Shown: one piece after another, positions 54,951-63,828 of the stretch
Position numbering within the stretch: the first letter of the stretch is position 1
How the letters are laid out: each line of letters starts with the position of its first letter
From: Stygiobacter electus
GTDB lineage: Bacteria > Bacteroidota > Ignavibacteria > Ignavibacteriales > Melioribacteraceae
DNA: 64,000 bases
Reading direction: 5' to 3'
Assembly: GCA_029210465.1 (NCBI GenBank)
Contig: JARGDL010000002.1
Location: 124,001-188,000, forward strand
The notes under the pieces: generated by a model
The model's input: the letters and a program-made list of their open reading frames with translations, nothing else
Told to the model about the DNA's origin: nothing
The model's database searches: none
Made by a program: the position numbers and the translations under genes

Positions 54951-56045
54951 ATGTATAAAATTGCTTTTTTACCAGGTGATGGAATTGGAATCGAAGTCGG
55001 CAATTCTGCAATGAAAGTAGCTAAAGTAGTTGCTGAACATTTTAATGTAGAACTAATAATAAACGAAAAATTAATTGGTGGTTGCTCTTATGATGAATTC
55101 GGTTCACCATTAACTGATGAAACTTTACAAGCTTGCTACGATGCAGATGCAGTTTTTCTTGGTGCTGTTGGTGGAATTAAATGGGAATCCCTACCGCATA
55201 ATTTAAAACCAGAAGCTGCATTATTAAAACTTAGAAAAGCTCTTGGACTTTATGCAAACATTCGTCCAGCAAAAATTTATCAACCTCTGATTGATTCTTC
55301 AACATTGAGAAAAGAAGTTCTTCAAGATGTAGATTTTATTGTATTACGTGAATTAACAGGTGGAATTTATTTTGGTGAACCTCGCGCTTATGATGATGAT
55401 AAAGGTTTCAACACAATGATTTATAAAAAAAATGAAGTTGAACGCATTGCAAAAATTGCTTTCACATTAGCAAGAGAAAGAAATAGAAAGGTAGTTTCTG
55501 TAGATAAAGCAAATGTTCTTGAAGTATCTCAATTTTGGAGAAACATTGTTATTCAGGTTCATCAAGAATTTCAAGATATAGAGCTTACACACATGTATGT
55601 TGATAATGCCGCAATGCAAATTGTTCGTAACCCAAAACAGTTTGATGTTATTCTTACTTCAAATTTATTCGGTGATATTTTAAGTGATATAGCCGGAATG
55701 ATTACTGGAAGTTTAGGAATGCTTCCATCAGCAAGTTTAGGTAGTAAATATGCTTTGTATGAACCTGTTCACGGAAGTGCCCCAGATATTGCAGGTAAAA
55801 ATTTAGCTAATCCTTTGGCTTCAATTTCTTCCATTGCAATGATGTTTAATTATTCTTTCCAAATGAAAAAAGCAAGTGAATTAATTGAGGCAGCAATTAA
55901 TAAAACTTTATCACAAGGTTACAGAACGAAAGATATTTTTAATGAAGGTGATAAACTTGTCTCCACAACTGAAATGACTGAAATAGTTATAAAAAATTTC
56001 TTGGAAGTTTTTCATGAACAAGGACTTGGAGTTTTCACTCTTTAA
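54951..56045 (+). CDS. leuB: 3-isopropylmalate dehydrogenase
   Basis: Oxidatively decarboxylates 3-isopropylmalate to 2-ketoisocaproate; in the citramalate pathway it also acts on 3-methylmalate. The 364-residue protein has FLPGDGIGIEVG, ALLKLRKALGLYANIRPAKI, the ELTGGIYFGEPR phosphate-site block, the NLFGDILSDIAGMITGSLGM metal site and EPVHGSAPDIAGK. leuA follows 12 bp downstream. With cimA nearby, dual use is likely. Confidence 0.97.
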   Translation: MYKIAFLPGDGIGIEVGNSAMKVAKVVAEHFNVELIINEKLIGGCSYDEFGSPLTDETLQACYDADAVFLGAVGGIKWESLPHNLKPEAALLKLRKALGLYANIRPAKIYQPLIDSSTLRKEVLQDVDFIVLRELTGGIYFGEPRAYDDDKGFNTMIYKKNEVERIAKIAFTLARERNRKVVSVDKANVLEVSQFWRNIVIQVHQEFQDIELTHMYVDNAAMQIVRNPKQFDVILTSNLFGDILSDIAGMITGSLGMLPSASLGSKYALYEPVHGSAPDIAGKNLANPLASISSIAMMFNYSFQMKKASELIEAAINKTLSQGYRTKDIFNEGDKLVSTTEMTEIVIKNFLEVFHEQGLGVFTL

Positions 56046-56057
56046 GGAGAAAATTTT

Positions 56058-57632
56058 ATGAAAGAAAAAATTATAATATTCGATACAACATTAAGAGATG
56101 GTGAACAATCACCAGGTGCATCTTTAAATGTTTATGAAAAACTTGAAATAGCACGTCAACTAGCAAAACTAAAAGTTGATGTAATTGAAGCTGGATTCCC
56201 AATTTCATCTCCATCACAATTTGAAGCTGTAAAAAGAATAGCAGATGAATCTGATGTAATTATAGCAGCACTTGCTCGAGCTAAAGAAATTGATATTAAA
56301 ACAGCTTTCGATGCATTACAGAATGCAAAACATCCAAGAATACATACATTCTCAAGCACTTCAGATTATCATATACTTGGAAAATTTGGCGATTCAAAAT
56401 ATGGTCCAACTATTCAAGAAAAAAGAAAAACAATTTTAAAGATGTCATATGATGCTGTGGTTTATGCAAAAACATTTTGTAACGATGTTGAATTTTCTGC
56501 TGAAGATGCTGGTAGAACAGACATTGGCTATTTAGCTGATGTTATTGAAACAGCAATTGAAGCTGGTGCAACTACTATCAATATTCCAGATACAACTGGT
56601 TATACTTTTCCATCTGAATTTGGAAATAAAATTTTGGAATTAAAAAAGAGAGTAAAAAATATTGACAAAGCTATTATTAGTGTTCATTGCCATAACGATT
56701 TAGGTTTGGCTGTTGCAAATTCTTTATCTGCAATTCAAAATGGTGCTCGTCAGGTTGAATGTACAATTAATGGAATTGGTGAACGTGCAGGCAATGCATC
56801 TTTAGAAGAAATTGTTATGGCATTAAAAGTTAGAAGCGACATAAATAATTTTTACACTGAAATTGATACATCAGAAATTTATAATACAAGTAAAATGGTT
56901 TCTGCTTTTACTGGAATTATAGTTCAACCAAACAAAGCTATTGTTGGTGAAAATGCATTTGCTCATGAAAGTGGAATTCATCAAGATGGAATGTTGAAAA
57001 ACAGAGAAACATATGAAATAATGTCTCCGGAAACTGTTGGCGTTAACAAAACAAAAATTGTTTTAGGAAGGCATAGTGGAAGACATGGATTAAAAGCAAG
57101 ATTAAATGAACTTGGTTATCATCCTGATGAAAAAGAATTGCAAAAAGTTTATGAAATGTTTCTCGAAATAGCAGATAAAAAGAAAGAAGTATTTGATGAA
57201 GATTTGCGTGCTTTGATGGGTGATGAGATTTTTAAAGAAAAAGAATTATTCGAGTTAAAATATATGCACGTAAACGCTGGCACTGGAACTATTCCAACTG
57301 CAACAATTCAAATTTTATATGAAGAAAAATTAATTCAAGAATCATCACCCGGCGATGGACCAGTTGATGCAGTTTTTAATGCAATTGAAAGAGCTTTAGG
57401 AATTAAACCTGTTGTCGAATCATATTCTGTTCGTTCAGTTACTTCAGGAAGACAAGCTATGGGTGAAGCAAATGTTCGTATTCGTGAAAATGAAATTTCA
57501 TATCATGGTAGAGGAACTTCTACAGATATAATTGAAGCAAGTGCAAAAGCATATTTGCAAGCACTAAGCCATTTTATTTTTGCAACAAATAAAAAAATTG
57601 AAATTCCTGAAAATGAATTCTCAATAAAATAG
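56058..57632 (+). CDS. leuA: 2-isopropylmalate synthase
   Basis: Condenses acetyl-CoA with 2-ketoisovalerate, the first committed step to leucine. The 524-residue protein has the catalytic DTTLRDGEQSPGASLN (about 9-24), the metal-binding HCHNDLGLAVANS near residue 215 and a C-terminal allosteric domain (about 390-524) ending SHFIFATNKK, the site of leucine feedback. It is distinguished from cimA in the same operon by the SPGAS motif and by length. Confidence 0.96.
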   Translation: MKEKIIIFDTTLRDGEQSPGASLNVYEKLEIARQLAKLKVDVIEAGFPISSPSQFEAVKRIADESDVIIAALARAKEIDIKTAFDALQNAKHPRIHTFSSTSDYHILGKFGDSKYGPTIQEKRKTILKMSYDAVVYAKTFCNDVEFSAEDAGRTDIGYLADVIETAIEAGATTINIPDTTGYTFPSEFGNKILELKKRVKNIDKAIISVHCHNDLGLAVANSLSAIQNGARQVECTINGIGERAGNASLEEIVMALKVRSDINNFYTEIDTSEIYNTSKMVSAFTGIIVQPNKAIVGENAFAHESGIHQDGMLKNRETYEIMSPETVGVNKTKIVLGRHSGRHGLKARLNELGYHPDEKELQKVYEMFLEIADKKKEVFDEDLRALMGDEIFKEKELFELKYMHVNAGTGTIPTATIQILYEEKLIQESSPGDGPVDAVFNAIERALGIKPVVESYSVRSVTSGRQAMGEANVRIRENEISYHGRGTSTDIIEASAKAYLQALSHFIFATNKKIEIPENEFSIK

Positions 57633-57644
57633 TAAAGGATAATT

Positions 57645-58940
57645 ATGGGCAAAACTATAACAGAGAAAATTTTTGAAAAAAATTCACATAGAAAAAATTT
57701 AACTCCAGGCGAAAGTGTTTGGTTGGACGTTGATGTTTTAATGACTCATGATGTTTGTGGTCCACCAACTATTTCAATTTGGAAAAATGAATTTGGAGAT
57801 AAAGCTAAAATTTGGGATAAAGATAAACTTGTAATTTTTCCAGATCATTACATTTTTACAAAAAATGTTCACGCAAATAGAAACGTTGATGTACTTCGTC
57901 AATTTGCTTCTGAATATCAATTACCAAATTACTATGATGTTGGCACTGAAAGATACAAAGGTGTTTGTCATATTGCACTTGCAGAAGAAGGATATAACAT
58001 TCCCGGCACAGTATTGATTGGCACCGATTCACATACTTGTACAAGTGGTGCATTTGGAATGTTTGCAACTGGTGTAGGAAATACAGACGCAGCATTTATT
58101 CTTGGCACTGGCAAAATTTGGGAAAAAGTTCCTGAGTCAATGAAATTTATTTTTAATGGTGAATTGCCTAATTATTTAACCGCTAAAGATTTGATACTTC
58201 AAATCCTTGGTGATATTACAACTGATGGTGCTACTTACAGAGCAATGGAATTTGATGGAGAAGCAATTCGGCAAATGAACATGTACGAAAGAATGACTTT
58301 AACAAATATGGCAATCGAAGCAGGTGGAATGAATGGAATTATTTCTGTTGATGATGTTACAAGAAATTACTTAAATGAAATTGGAATATATAGCTATGAT
58401 GAATTTTATTCTGATAATGATGCAAAATATTATTCAACATACAAATATGATGTATCTAAAATAGAACCGACAGTTGCAAAACCACATAGTCCAGATAACC
58501 GAGATATTGTTCGGAATGTTGAAGGAACGAAGCTTACGAAATGTTACATTGGTTCATGCACTGGTGGAAAAATTACAGATTTTCAATTCGCTGTAAAAAT
58601 TCTATTTGGAAACAAAGTAAAAGTCCCAACGTTTGTTGTGCCAGCAAGTACTCAAGTTGCAAAACAATTAGAAGTAGAAACTTATAATGGGATTACCTTA
58701 AAAAATATATTTGAAAATGCAGGTTGTGTTATTGCAGAATCTTCATGTGCAGCTTGCCTTGGCGGTCCCTCAGATACAATTGGAAGAAGCACTGATGGTG
58801 ATGTTGTAATATCAACTACAAACAGAAATTTTCCAGGTAGAATGGGAAGTAAAAAATCTGAAGTTTATTTAGCTTCTCCACTTACTGTTGCTGCTAGTGC
58901 AATCAATGGTTTTATAACTGATCCAAGAAATTTTTTATAG
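57645..58940 (+). CDS. leuC: 3-isopropylmalate dehydratase large subunit
   Basis: Iron-sulfur subunit of isopropylmalate isomerase. At 431 residues it is of the shorter, type-II-like group. Visible: the MTHDVCGPPTISIW N-terminus, TDSHTCTSGAFGMFATGVGN, CYIGSCTGGKITDFQ and SCAACLGGPSDT, which carry the three Cys ligands of the [4Fe-4S] cluster. It pairs with leuD two bases downstream and may also isomerise citramalate. Confidence 0.95.
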   Translation: MGKTITEKIFEKNSHRKNLTPGESVWLDVDVLMTHDVCGPPTISIWKNEFGDKAKIWDKDKLVIFPDHYIFTKNVHANRNVDVLRQFASEYQLPNYYDVGTERYKGVCHIALAEEGYNIPGTVLIGTDSHTCTSGAFGMFATGVGNTDAAFILGTGKIWEKVPESMKFIFNGELPNYLTAKDLILQILGDITTDGATYRAMEFDGEAIRQMNMYERMTLTNMAIEAGGMNGIISVDDVTRNYLNEIGIYSYDEFYSDNDAKYYSTYKYDVSKIEPTVAKPHSPDNRDIVRNVEGTKLTKCYIGSCTGGKITDFQFAVKILFGNKVKVPTFVVPASTQVAKQLEVETYNGITLKNIFENAGCVIAESSCAACLGGPSDTIGRSTDGDVVISTTNRNFPGRMGSKKSEVYLASPLTVAASAINGFITDPRNFL

Positions 58941-58941
58941 G

Positions 58942-59505
58942 ATGAATATGGAAAAAATTATTAAAGGAAAAGCATACGTTCTCGGTAATAATATAGATAC
59001 AGATCAAATAATTCCTGCTGAACATTTAGTTTACAGTACAAGCATTCCAGATGAATTAAAAATGTATGGTCACTTTGCTCTTTCTGGTGTACCAATAGAT
59101 AAAGCCGGTTTACCAAATGGAAATATTCCATTTATTAAAGATGATAAAACAGAATCAGAATTTACTATAATAATCGGTGGAACAAATTTCGGATGTGGTT
59201 CATCAAGAGAACATGCGCCACTTGCATTAAATGTTGCTGGAGTTAAAGCCATCATTGCTGAATCGTATGCAAGAATTTTTTACAGAAATTCTGTGGATGG
59301 TGGTTTTCTAATTCCAATTGAATCAGAAGAAAAACTAAATGACAAAATAAAAACAGGCGATGAATTAGAAATAGATTTAATTAAAAATTTAGTAAAGAAT
59401 AATTCTAATAAAACTGAATTTGAATTAAAGCCACTAGGAAGTGTTTTCGAAATTGTTGAAAGTGGTGGATTATTTAACTACGCAAGAAAAAATCAAATGA
59501 TTTAG
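58942..59505 (+). CDS. leuD: 3-isopropylmalate dehydratase small subunit
   Basis: A 187-residue swivelling domain that completes the LeuC active site. Recognised by NNIDTDQIIPAEHL, FGCGSSREHAPLALNVAGVK and YARIFYRNSVDGGFL. Its start follows the leuC stop by 1 bp (a second ATG lies two codons on). It is followed 8 bp later by cimA, so both dehydratase subunits are made next to both synthases. Confidence 0.96.
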   Translation: MNMEKIIKGKAYVLGNNIDTDQIIPAEHLVYSTSIPDELKMYGHFALSGVPIDKAGLPNGNIPFIKDDKTESEFTIIIGGTNFGCGSSREHAPLALNVAGVKAIIAESYARIFYRNSVDGGFLIPIESEEKLNDKIKTGDELEIDLIKNLVKNNSNKTEFELKPLGSVFEIVESGGLFNYARKNQMI

Positions 59506-59513
59506 AGGAACAA

Positions 59514-61100
59514 ATGAATAAATTAGTTGAACTATTTGATACAACATTAAGAGATGGCACTCAAGGAGAAGGAATAAGCTTAACCGTTAGAGATAAAATT
59601 CAAATCTGTCATAAATTAGATGAATTTGGAATTGATATTATTGAAGGTGGTTGGCCTGGTAGTAATCCACGTGATGCAGAATTTTTTGAAGCGGTTAAAA
59701 ATGAAAAATTTAATCACACTAAATTATGTGCATTTGGGTCAACAGCTCGTTATCCAAATAAAATTGAAGAGGATCCAAATCTTCAAGCATTACTTAAAGC
59801 TGAAACACCTTATGTGTCTATTTTTGGAAAGACTTGGAAATTTCATAGTGAAAAAAGTCTTGGATTAACGGAAGATGAAAACGCTGAATTAATTTATAAC
59901 TCAATTTCATTCTTAAAATCAAAAGGAGTAATAGTAATATTCGATGCCGAACATTTTTTTGATGGATTTAAAGATGATGAAAAATTTGCAATGAAAATGT
60001 TAAAAGCCGCTGAAAAAGCTTGTGCTGAAACAATAGTTCTTTGTGATACAAATGGTGGCTCTTTACCTTCAGATATAATATATGCAATTCAAAAAGTTAA
60101 AAAAGAAATTAAAACACCTTTAGGAATTCATGCTCACAACGATGGTGATTTAGCTGTTGCAAATTCACTCATAGCAATTGAAAACGGAGCTGTTCATGTT
60201 CAAGGAACAATAAATGGTGTTGGTGAAAGATGCGGAAACGCTAATCTTGTTAGTATTATTCCAAATCTCTTACTAAAAATGAATTACAAAACAAAAAAAG
60301 AAATAAACTTAAACACATTAACTTTGTTGTCACACTCTATTTCAGAAATGATGAATTTAAATCCTAATTCAAGAGCACCATTTGTTGGCAAGTCTGCATT
60401 TGCTCACAAAGGTGGAATTCATGTAAGTGCTGTTTTAAAAGATAGTAAAATGTATGAACACATTAATCCGAAATTAGTTGGAAATTTACAAAGAGTACTT
60501 GTTTCAGATTTATCAGGTCAAAGCAATATAAAATACAAAGCAAAAGAATTTGGTGTGGACATAGATGAAACAACTGAATTTAGTAAAAAATTAGTATCAA
60601 AAATTAAACAACTTGAATTCCAAGGATATCAATTTGATGGAGCTGAAGCTTCTTTTGAATTAATTCTAATGAACGAAAAAAATGAATTTTCACCTTACTT
60701 TAAAACGATTGATTCTAAAGTATATACTTTTTTTGATTATGAAGAACATAAACAAGCAGAAGCAGTTTTAAAAATTGAAGTTAATGGAGAAATTGAACAT
60801 ACAGCCGCTGAAGGTGATGGACCAGTAAACGCACTTGATAATGCGCTAAGAAAAGCTTTATTGAGATTCTATCCTGAATTAAATGAAACAAAACTTGTCG
60901 ACTACAAAGTAAGAGTTCTTGATGAAAAAGAAGCAACAGCTGCAAAGGTTCGTGTTCTTATTGAATCAAGTGATGGAAAAGAAACTTGGACAACAGTTGG
61001 AGTTTCAACAAATATAATAGAAGCTAGCTGGCAAGCTTTGTGTGATGGACTTAATTATAAACTATATAAATTAAGTAAAGAGAAAAAATTAACTGCGTAA
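59514..61100 (+). CDS. cimA: (R)-citramalate synthase
   Basis: Condenses pyruvate with acetyl-CoA, giving citramalate, which LeuCD and LeuB turn into 2-oxobutyrate, an isoleucine precursor made without threonine deaminase. The 528-residue protein has DTTLRDGTQGEGISLT, DIIEGGWPGSNPRD, HAHNDGDLAVANS and a C-terminal regulatory domain (about 400-528). The IEGGWPGSNP signature and the variant TQGEG separate it from LeuA. No ilvA gene is in the window, consistent with this route. It ends the operon. Confidence 0.93.
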   Translation: MNKLVELFDTTLRDGTQGEGISLTVRDKIQICHKLDEFGIDIIEGGWPGSNPRDAEFFEAVKNEKFNHTKLCAFGSTARYPNKIEEDPNLQALLKAETPYVSIFGKTWKFHSEKSLGLTEDENAELIYNSISFLKSKGVIVIFDAEHFFDGFKDDEKFAMKMLKAAEKACAETIVLCDTNGGSLPSDIIYAIQKVKKEIKTPLGIHAHNDGDLAVANSLIAIENGAVHVQGTINGVGERCGNANLVSIIPNLLLKMNYKTKKEINLNTLTLLSHSISEMMNLNPNSRAPFVGKSAFAHKGGIHVSAVLKDSKMYEHINPKLVGNLQRVLVSDLSGQSNIKYKAKEFGVDIDETTEFSKKLVSKIKQLEFQGYQFDGAEASFELILMNEKNEFSPYFKTIDSKVYTFFDYEEHKQAEAVLKIEVNGEIEHTAAEGDGPVNALDNALRKALLRFYPELNETKLVDYKVRVLDEKEATAAKVRVLIESSDGKETWTTVGVSTNIIEASWQALCDGLNYKLYKLSKEKKLTA

Positions 61101-61132
61101 AAAGTAATTCATGAAGATATTTTTATATAAAT

Positions 61133-61165
61133 AAGAATTTTCTAACAAAAGATTCTTGCTTTTTT
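61133..61165 (+). terminator. Likely terminator of the ilv-leu operon
   Basis: AAGAAT (61133-61138) pairs with ATTCTT (61152-61157), with extra A-T pairing possible above, followed by GC and a T tract (61160-61165). Modest stem strength. It lies 32 bp after cimA and overlaps the next promoter. Confidence 0.5.
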
Positions 61166-61184
61166 AATTAACTCCCTCTATATT
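61156..61184 (+). promoter_or_regulatory. Candidate promoter of the tRNA-rpmG-secE-nusG cluster
   Basis: TTGCTT (61156-61161), a 17-bp spacer and TATATT (61179-61184), about 40 bp before tRNA-Tyr. The -10 continues as TATATTTG, which also matches the TAnnTTTG form known from Bacteroidota. Confidence 0.5.
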
Positions 61185-61222
61185 TGTTGCTCGCTTTTTG
61201 ACTTATTGGGTGAAAAGTGTCT

Positions 61223-61306
61223 GGGCGGACGCCGGAGTTGGAGAGCCGGGGCGGACTGTAAATCCGTTGGCTGACGCCTTTGGGGGTTCGAATCCCTCGC
61301 CGCCCA
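61223..61306 (+). tRNA. tRNA-Tyr (anticodon GTA)
   Basis: An 84-nt class II tRNA. Acceptor arms GGGCGGA and GCCGCCC pair, with the seventh pair mismatched. The anticodon GTA lies at 61258-61260 in the loop CTGTAAA, followed by the long variable arm typical of bacterial tRNA-Tyr and a TTCGAAT T-loop. CCA is not encoded after the discriminator A. Confidence 0.95.
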
Positions 61307-61345
61307 CTTGTTCATTTTTTATTGTTTGCAAAGAAGGTTTGTTCT

Positions 61346-61418
61346 GCGGGAGTAACTCAGTTGGTAGAGTCACAGCCTTCCAAGCTGTTGGTCGCGGGTT
61401 CGAGTCCCGTCTCCCGCT
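61346..61418 (+). tRNA. tRNA-Gly (anticodon TCC)
   Basis: A 73-nt tRNA with acceptor arms GCGGGAG / CTCCCGC. The anticodon stem ACAGC / GCTGT brackets loop CTTCCAA with TCC at 61379-61381, and the T-loop is TTCGAGT. CCA is not encoded. Confidence 0.96.
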
Positions 61419-61464
61419 CTATCGCTGATGATCTTCTTTCTTGAGTTTACATCAGCGAATACCT

Positions 61465-61537
<73 letters not shown>

Positions 61538-61564
61538 CAATTTAAAATTTATTTTAGGTATCAA

Positions 61565-61732
61565 ATGGCTAAATCAAAAAATATTAGACAAATTATTACA
61601 CTTGAAAGCTCTGCCGGAACTGGGTATCGGTATTCTACAACTAAAAATAAACGTAATCATCCTAATAGAGTTGAATATAAAAAATACGATCCTATAGTTC
61701 GTAAACACGTAATTTTTAAAGAAACTAAATAA
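61565..61732 (+). CDS. rpmG: 50S ribosomal protein bL33
   Basis: A 55-residue basic protein ([20 protein letters not shown], then [20 protein letters not shown]). It has no cysteines, so it is the zinc-free form of bL33. The open frame extends upstream into tRNA-Thr, and the ATG at 61565 is the true start. It ends just 1 bp before tRNA-Trp. It sits in the position where tuf is often found between tRNA-Thr and tRNA-Trp. Confidence 0.96.
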   Translation: MAKSKNIRQIITLESSAGTGYRYSTTKNKRNHPNRVEYKKYDPIVRKHVIFKETK

Positions 61733-61733
61733 T

Positions 61734-61806
<73 letters not shown>

Positions 61807-61829
61807 CTAGCTAAAGCGAATTTTATTAT

Positions 61830-62012
61830 ATGAAAGAAAAAATTATAAACTTTGTTAATGATGTGGTCAAGGAAATGAAAAAAGTTACTTGGCCTACTAA
61901 AGAAGAATTAAAAGAATCAACCTCTATCGTTATTGTTGTTTGCCTTATTCTCGCTGCTTTTACTTATGTAATTGATATGGGTATTACTTGGGTCTTTAAA
62001 GGAATTTTTTAA
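61830..62012 (+). CDS. secE: Preprotein translocase subunit SecE
   Basis: A 60-residue membrane protein, the short single-helix type. The amphipathic surface helix (FVNDVVKEMKKVTWPTKEEL) has the conserved VTWPT turn and precedes the membrane helix (about 33-57). It clamps the SecYEG channel. nusG starts 3 bp further, the standard secE-nusG pair. Confidence 0.97.
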   Translation: MKEKIINFVNDVVKEMKKVTWPTKEELKESTSIVIVVCLILAAFTYVIDMGITWVFKGIF

Positions 62013-62015
62013 AAA

Positions 62016-62561
62016 TTGGAAAACACAAACGCAAAATGGTATGTTGTTCGTACTTTTTCAGGTCATGAAAATAAAGTTAAAGCTTTAATTGATGCTGAAT
62101 TGAAAGATAACGATGAATTAAGAGCAAGAATTTTTGATGTTCTTGTTCCTACTGAAAAAGTATTTGAAGTTAAAGATGGTAAGAAAAAAACCAAGAAGAA
62201 AAATTTCTTCCCTGGTTATATTTTAATTAATGCAGATTTAGATAATAAAGTAAAAGATTTTATATCTAATACTCCATCAGTTATGGGTTTCCTTGGTGGT
62301 CAAAATCATCCTGCACCACTTCAGGCTGATGAAGTAAAAAGAATTGTTGGTAGAATTTCTCAAAGTGAAGAAACTGAAAGAACAGAAACAATATTCAGAA
62401 ATGGCGATTTTGTTAAAATAATTGATGGCCCATTTAATAATTTCTCTGGAATTATCCAAGAAGTAAATGAAGAAAAAATGAAAATAAAAGTTATGGTTTC
62501 AATTTTTGGTAGAAAGACACCTGTTGAAATCGATTTTATTCAAGCAGAATTAGAAAAATAA
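62016..62561 (+). CDS. nusG: Transcription termination/antitermination factor NusG
   Basis: A 181-residue protein with the NGN domain (KWYVVRTFSGHENKVKALI, then FFPGYILINADL) and a C-terminal KOW domain (NGDFVKIIDGPFNNFSGII). It binds RNA polymerase and links it to Rho or to ribosomal protein S10. The start is TTG; AAAGGA lies 12 bp before it at the end of secE. rplK follows after 17 bp. Confidence 0.97.
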   Translation: MENTNAKWYVVRTFSGHENKVKALIDAELKDNDELRARIFDVLVPTEKVFEVKDGKKKTKKKNFFPGYILINADLDNKVKDFISNTPSVMGFLGGQNHPAPLQADEVKRIVGRISQSEETERTETIFRNGDFVKIIDGPFNNFSGIIQEVNEEKMKIKVMVSIFGRKTPVEIDFIQAELEK

Positions 62562-62578
62562 TTATTGTAGGTTAAAAA

Positions 62579-63004
62579 ATGGCAAAGAAAATTGATGGTT
62601 ATATTAAACTCCAAATACCTGCTGGTGCTGCAAATCCTTCTCCTCCAGTTGGACCTGCCCTAGGTCAAAAAGGTGTTAATATTATGGAGTTTTGTAAACA
62701 ATTTAATGCAAGAACTTCCAGTCAACAAGGTTTAATCATTCCCGTTGTTATCACTGTTTATTCTGATAAATCTTTTACTTTTATTACAAAAACTCCACCT
62801 GCTGCGGTTCTTCTTAAAAAAGCTGCTAAAGTGGAAAAAGGTTCAGCTGAACCAAATAAAACAAAGGTTGCAAAAGTTTCCAAAGCACAAGTTGAAGAAA
62901 TTGCAAAATTGAAAATGCCCGACTTAAATGCTCATGATATTGAACATGCAGCAAGTATGATTGCTGGTACAGCAAGAAGCATGGGTTTTACAGTAGAAGA
63001 TTAA
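62579..63004 (+). CDS. rplK: 50S ribosomal protein uL11
   Basis: A 141-residue stalk-base protein. Recognised by [57 protein letters not shown] and the end helix [14 protein letters not shown]. It binds the GTPase-associated region of 23S rRNA and its N-terminus is the usual methylation target. It precedes rplA by 25 bp. Confidence 0.98.
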   Translation: MAKKIDGYIKLQIPAGAANPSPPVGPALGQKGVNIMEFCKQFNARTSSQQGLIIPVVITVYSDKSFTFITKTPPAAVLLKKAAKVEKGSAEPNKTKVAKVSKAQVEEIAKLKMPDLNAHDIEHAASMIAGTARSMGFTVED

Positions 63005-63029
63005 TTAAAAATTTGATTGGTATAAGAAA

Positions 63030-63737
63030 ATGAAAGTATCTAAACGTATTAAAGCTATTAATAAAATAATTAGCAAAGAAAAAGAATATTCACTTCAAGA
63101 AGCTATTAAAATTCTTAAAGAAAATTCTAAAGTTAAATTTACAGAATCTTTAGATTGTGCTATTAGACTTGGTGTAGACCCTCGTCATGCTGATCAAATG
63201 GTTCGTGGAACAGTTTCGTTACCTCATGGTACTGGTAAAAAAGTTACTGTTTTAGTTGTTGCAAAAGGACAAGCTGCACAAGATGCACTTCAAGCTGGTG
63301 CTGAATATGCTGGTTTTGAAGAATATATTGAAAAAATTAAGAATGGTTGGGCTGATGTAGATGTAATCATTGCTACTCCAGATGTCATGGGTGAACTTGG
63401 AAAATTAGGTAGAGTTTTAGGTCCAAAAGGATTAATGCCAAATCCTAAAAGTGGTACTGTAACTCAAGATGTTGTTAAAGCTGTAAAAGAAGTGAAAGCT
63501 GGAAAAATTGAATTTCGTGTTGAAAAAGCTGGTATTGTACATGCATCATTAGGAAAATTAGATTTTACAGTTGAGCAATTAACAGAAAACGCAAAAGCAT
63601 TTCTTCAAACAATAATGAAATTAAAACCTTCAAGTGCCAAAGGTCAATATGTAAAAAGCCTATATCTTTCTTCAACAATGGGTCCTGGTTTGAAGATCAA
63701 CAAAGATGAAACTGTTTTTGCAACAAAAACTGAATAG
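63030..63737 (+). CDS. rplA: 50S ribosomal protein uL1
   Basis: A 235-residue L1-stalk protein. Visible: [39 protein letters not shown], the domain-[15 protein letters not shown] and the C-terminal [15 protein letters not shown]. In many bacteria L1 represses its own operon by binding the rplK leader; no clear L1 site was identified here. The end is 91 bp before rplJ. Confidence 0.98.
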   Translation: MKVSKRIKAINKIISKEKEYSLQEAIKILKENSKVKFTESLDCAIRLGVDPRHADQMVRGTVSLPHGTGKKVTVLVVAKGQAAQDALQAGAEYAGFEEYIEKIKNGWADVDVIIATPDVMGELGKLGRVLGPKGLMPNPKSGTVTQDVVKAVKEVKAGKIEFRVEKAGIVHASLGKLDFTVEQLTENAKAFLQTIMKLKPSSAKGQYVKSLYLSSTMGPGLKINKDETVFATKTE

Positions 63738-63828
63738 GAATTACGCACTCGTCTCGGTTGTGAACGAGACTTAAAATGCTTCTAATAAATTAAAGTAACG
63801 ATGTACGAAATATTCCTTAGGGAGAACG
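63738..63828 (+). promoter_or_regulatory. Putative L10 leader upstream of rplJ
   Basis: A 91-bp gap, long for this cluster, holds the stem GTCTCG (63751-63756) / CGAGAC (63765-63770) with an 8-nt loop and further AT-rich sequence before a GGGAGA site. Ribosomal protein L10 complexes bind such leaders to autoregulate rplJ-rplL. The kink-turn was not confirmed. Confidence 0.45.
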
